42,857 nucleotides of DNA, from NCBI RefSeq assembly GCF_003313505.1, contig NZ_QMHO01000004.1, positions 1-42,857 on the forward strand, in the 5' to 3' direction. A program made the translations under genes and the position numbers. The DNA comes from Pedobacter nanyangensis (GTDB lineage Bacteria > Bacteroidota > Bacteroidia > Sphingobacteriales > Sphingobacteriaceae). The notes beneath the pieces were generated by a model. It worked only from the letters and a program-made list of their open reading frames with translations. It did no database searches and was not told where the DNA came from. The first letter of the stretch is position 1. Every line of letters begins with the position of its first letter. Shown in pieces: positions 41,295 to 42,857 of the stretch.

Positions 41295-42857
41295 ATGAAA
41301 CAATGCTACTTTACCCTAAAAATGTTGCTCGTAGTGCTTACAGCTACCCTGCTTTTAGTTGGGCAAGCCAGGGCACAAACCTTAGCCAAGGGCGATATTG
41401 CCTTTGTGAGGCTTAATGAGTCAACCATCGATGGTTTTTCTTTCGTGGCGCTGGTAGCCATTCCCGCTGGGACCCAAATTTATTTCACCGACAATAGTTG
41501 GGGAAATGCGGGATGGATTGATGCTGAAGCTCATTTCCTATACACCGCTCCGGCAGGAGGGCTAAGTCCCGGAACCGTAGTACATTGCGACGAAACCAGT
41601 GCCAACACCTTCACCGTTACCGGTGGCGGGGGCACTATGGCCTTACAGGCAACCACTAGCCCAAACTTCTCCATATCAGGAGGTGATCAGATCATTGCCT
41701 ACCAAAGCACTACCGGGGTAAAACCAGCGGCGCCCAGTTTTATCGCCGCCATCAATACCGATGACGGCGGTGCTGTACAAACCCCCAGTGGAACAAAACT
41801 TTCCAATGAAACTACTGGCTGGGTAAGTGCCTCCAACTGGGCCATTTCTACCCAAGGTGGCCAAGCATCAGTGCTTCCTACCGGGCTTACCAACGGTTTA
41901 GATGCCGTAGGGATGTTCCCTCAAGCTGGTGGCGGGGCCTGGGTTTCTAAAGAGCAAAAAAATATGCGGTACAATTGCACCAAAACTACAAGTGGAACTA
42001 AAGCAGCGCTATTGGCCCTCATTAACAATCCTGATAATTGGGTATTTGACAACACTACCGATTTCGCTACCAGTACGGTATGTTCGTTTTCGGTAACCGT
42101 GGCCTGTACATCCCCTGTAATTACTAGCAATCCTCCAAACAGATCAATATGTGTAAACAGCAATACCTCCTTTACTGCCAGTGCTACAGGAGCTACCGCC
42201 TACCAATGGCAGGTCAATACGGGATCGGGGTTTACAGACATCACCAATGATGGTATTTACACCAACGCCACTACCACTACCTTAAATATTACGGGTGCTA
42301 CGGCATCCATGAATGGTTACCAGTACCGTTTGAAAGCGATAAACGGCGTAAGTACCTGCTTTACCAATTCGAATAATGCCACATTGAACATCTCGAACAT
42401 GGCGAGCTCTATAGTTAAGAATGACGTACTGTGCCATGGTGCTTCAACAGGATCTGCGGAAGTAACGGCGCCAACAGGTGCCATAGGTAGCGTTACTTAT
42501 TCCTGGGCACCTTCAGGAGGCACTGCTGCTAAAGCCACTGGGCTGGCCGCTGGAACCTATACGGTAACCATCAGTGACGCCATCTGCCAAATCACTAAAA
42601 CCATCACCATCACACAACCAACTTCGGCACTGAATCTAACAACCGGCGGGGGCAAAACCGATGTTTCCTGCAATGGCGGCAACAATGGTACGGCTACCGT
42701 ATCCCCAACTGGAGGAACAACCCCATACTCCTACTCCTGGGCCCCGTCCGGTGGCAGCAATGCTACAGCTACAGGACTGGCCTCAGGCACCTACACCGTA
42801 ACCGTAACCGATTTTAACGGCTGCCAGATCACCAGATCGGTGACCGTTGGACAGCCG
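41295..42857 (+). CDS. Large exported SprB-repeat adhesin-like protein (5' part only)
   Basis: The frame is open from the ATG at 41295 to the window end (521 codons). Signal peptide: KMLLVVLTATLLLVGQARAQ. Residues ~30-280 form a domain common in Bacteroidota surface proteins (GDIAFVRLNESTIDGFSFVA, IPAGTQIYFTDNSWG). An Ig-like unit follows (~285-375: PPNRSICVNSNTSFTASATG, YQWQVNTGSG). Then come SprB-type repeats, each with a V-x-C-x-G start, a Y-x-W-x-P-S-G-G core and a GLAxGTYTVTxxD end (one at ~380-445, one at ~455-521). SprB-repeat proteins are secreted by the type IX system in gliding or adhesive relatives; the C-terminal sorting domain would lie outside the window. The number of repeats is unknown. 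Confidence 0.85.
   Translation, partial: MKQCYFTLKMLLVVLTATLLLVGQARAQTLAKGDIAFVRLNESTIDGFSFVALVAIPAGTQIYFTDNSWGNAGWIDAEAHFLYTAPAGGLSPGTVVHCDETSANTFTVTGGGGTMALQATTSPNFSISGGDQIIAYQSTTGVKPAAPSFIAAINTDDGGAVQTPSGTKLSNETTGWVSASNWAISTQGGQASVLPTGLTNGLDAVGMFPQAGGGAWVSKEQKNMRYNCTKTTSGTKAALLALINNPDNWVFDNTTDFATSTVCSFSVTVACTSPVITSNPPNRSICVNSNTSFTASATGATAYQWQVNTGSGFTDITNDGIYTNATTTTLNITGATASMNGYQYRLKAINGVSTCFTNSNNATLNISNMASSIVKNDVLCHGASTGSAEVTAPTGAIGSVTYSWAPSGGTAAKATGLAAGTYTVTISDAICQITKTITITQPTSALNLTTGGGKTDVSCNGGNNGTATVSPTGGTTPYSYSWAPSGGSNATATGLASGTYTVTVTDFNGCQITRSVTVGQP

Noticed and set aside
1..42857. CRISPR arrays, tRNA or rRNA genes, intact transposases or phage genes
   Set aside because: No regularly spaced repeats, cloverleaf-like sequences, rRNA segments or transposase motifs were seen on either strand. 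Absence is by reading only; an Infernal/tRNAscan run would settle it.

Overview
The window looks like chromosomal DNA of a Bacteroidota bacterium, most likely a Sphingobacteriaceae such as Pedobacter. This is an inference from gene content: two SusC/SusD pairs, many signal peptides ending in A-Q, lipoproteins with S/A/G-C lipoboxes, SprB-type adhesin repeats, FISUMP and 7TMR-DISM domains, and promoter-like TTTG / TAnnTTTG elements. No tRNA, rRNA, CRISPR array or intact insertion sequence was seen.

Layout. 1-8.2 kb is an AT-rich accessory stretch: the 5' part of a collagen-like gene, an exported serine beta-lactamase-family hydrolase, two tandem beta-propeller lipoproteins, a decayed DinB fragment, an AraC regulator that seems to have lost its N-terminus, and an S41 peptidase lipoprotein. 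8.2-20.0 kb is a signalling block. An exported TPR-CHAT protease-like protein and a MORN protein are read leftward. A TPR sensor kinase and a LuxR-type regulator are read rightward from the same intergenic region, followed by a convergent lipoprotein gene. Then come a GNAT remnant, a second two-component pair (LuxR regulator plus 7TMR-DISM kinase) and a DUF4189-FISUMP protein. 20.0-24.7 kb holds a RibD/DHFR-like reductase, a sulfur transport cluster (two YeeE/YedE halves, a small Cys-containing membrane protein, TauE/SafE, a Crp/Fnr regulator) and a VIT-family transporter. 25.0-37.0 kb is a polysaccharide utilisation locus, probably for chitin or GlcNAc polymers: SusC1-SusD1-SusC2-SusD2, a NagX/HGSNAT-like membrane acyltransferase and a GH18 chitinase, all leftward. 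37.5-42.9 kb has a zinc metalloprotease with a strong terminator, a CoiA-like nuclease protein and the start of a large SprB-repeat adhesin that runs off the window.

The most interesting signal is an 18-bp interrupted palindrome, ATACGCA-N4-TGCGTAT. It occurs in two perfect copies and one degenerate copy: between the CHAT and kinase genes, over the kinase stop codon before the regulator gene, and upstream of the lipoprotein gene. For the kinase and the lipoprotein it lies exactly 55 nt before the start codon. This suggests that kinase, regulator, CHAT/MORN pair and lipoprotein form one self-regulated system, with the palindrome as the probable binding site of the LuxR-type regulator. In that model an exported caspase-like CHAT protein and the TPR sensor kinase belong to one envelope-facing circuit. 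The function is unknown.
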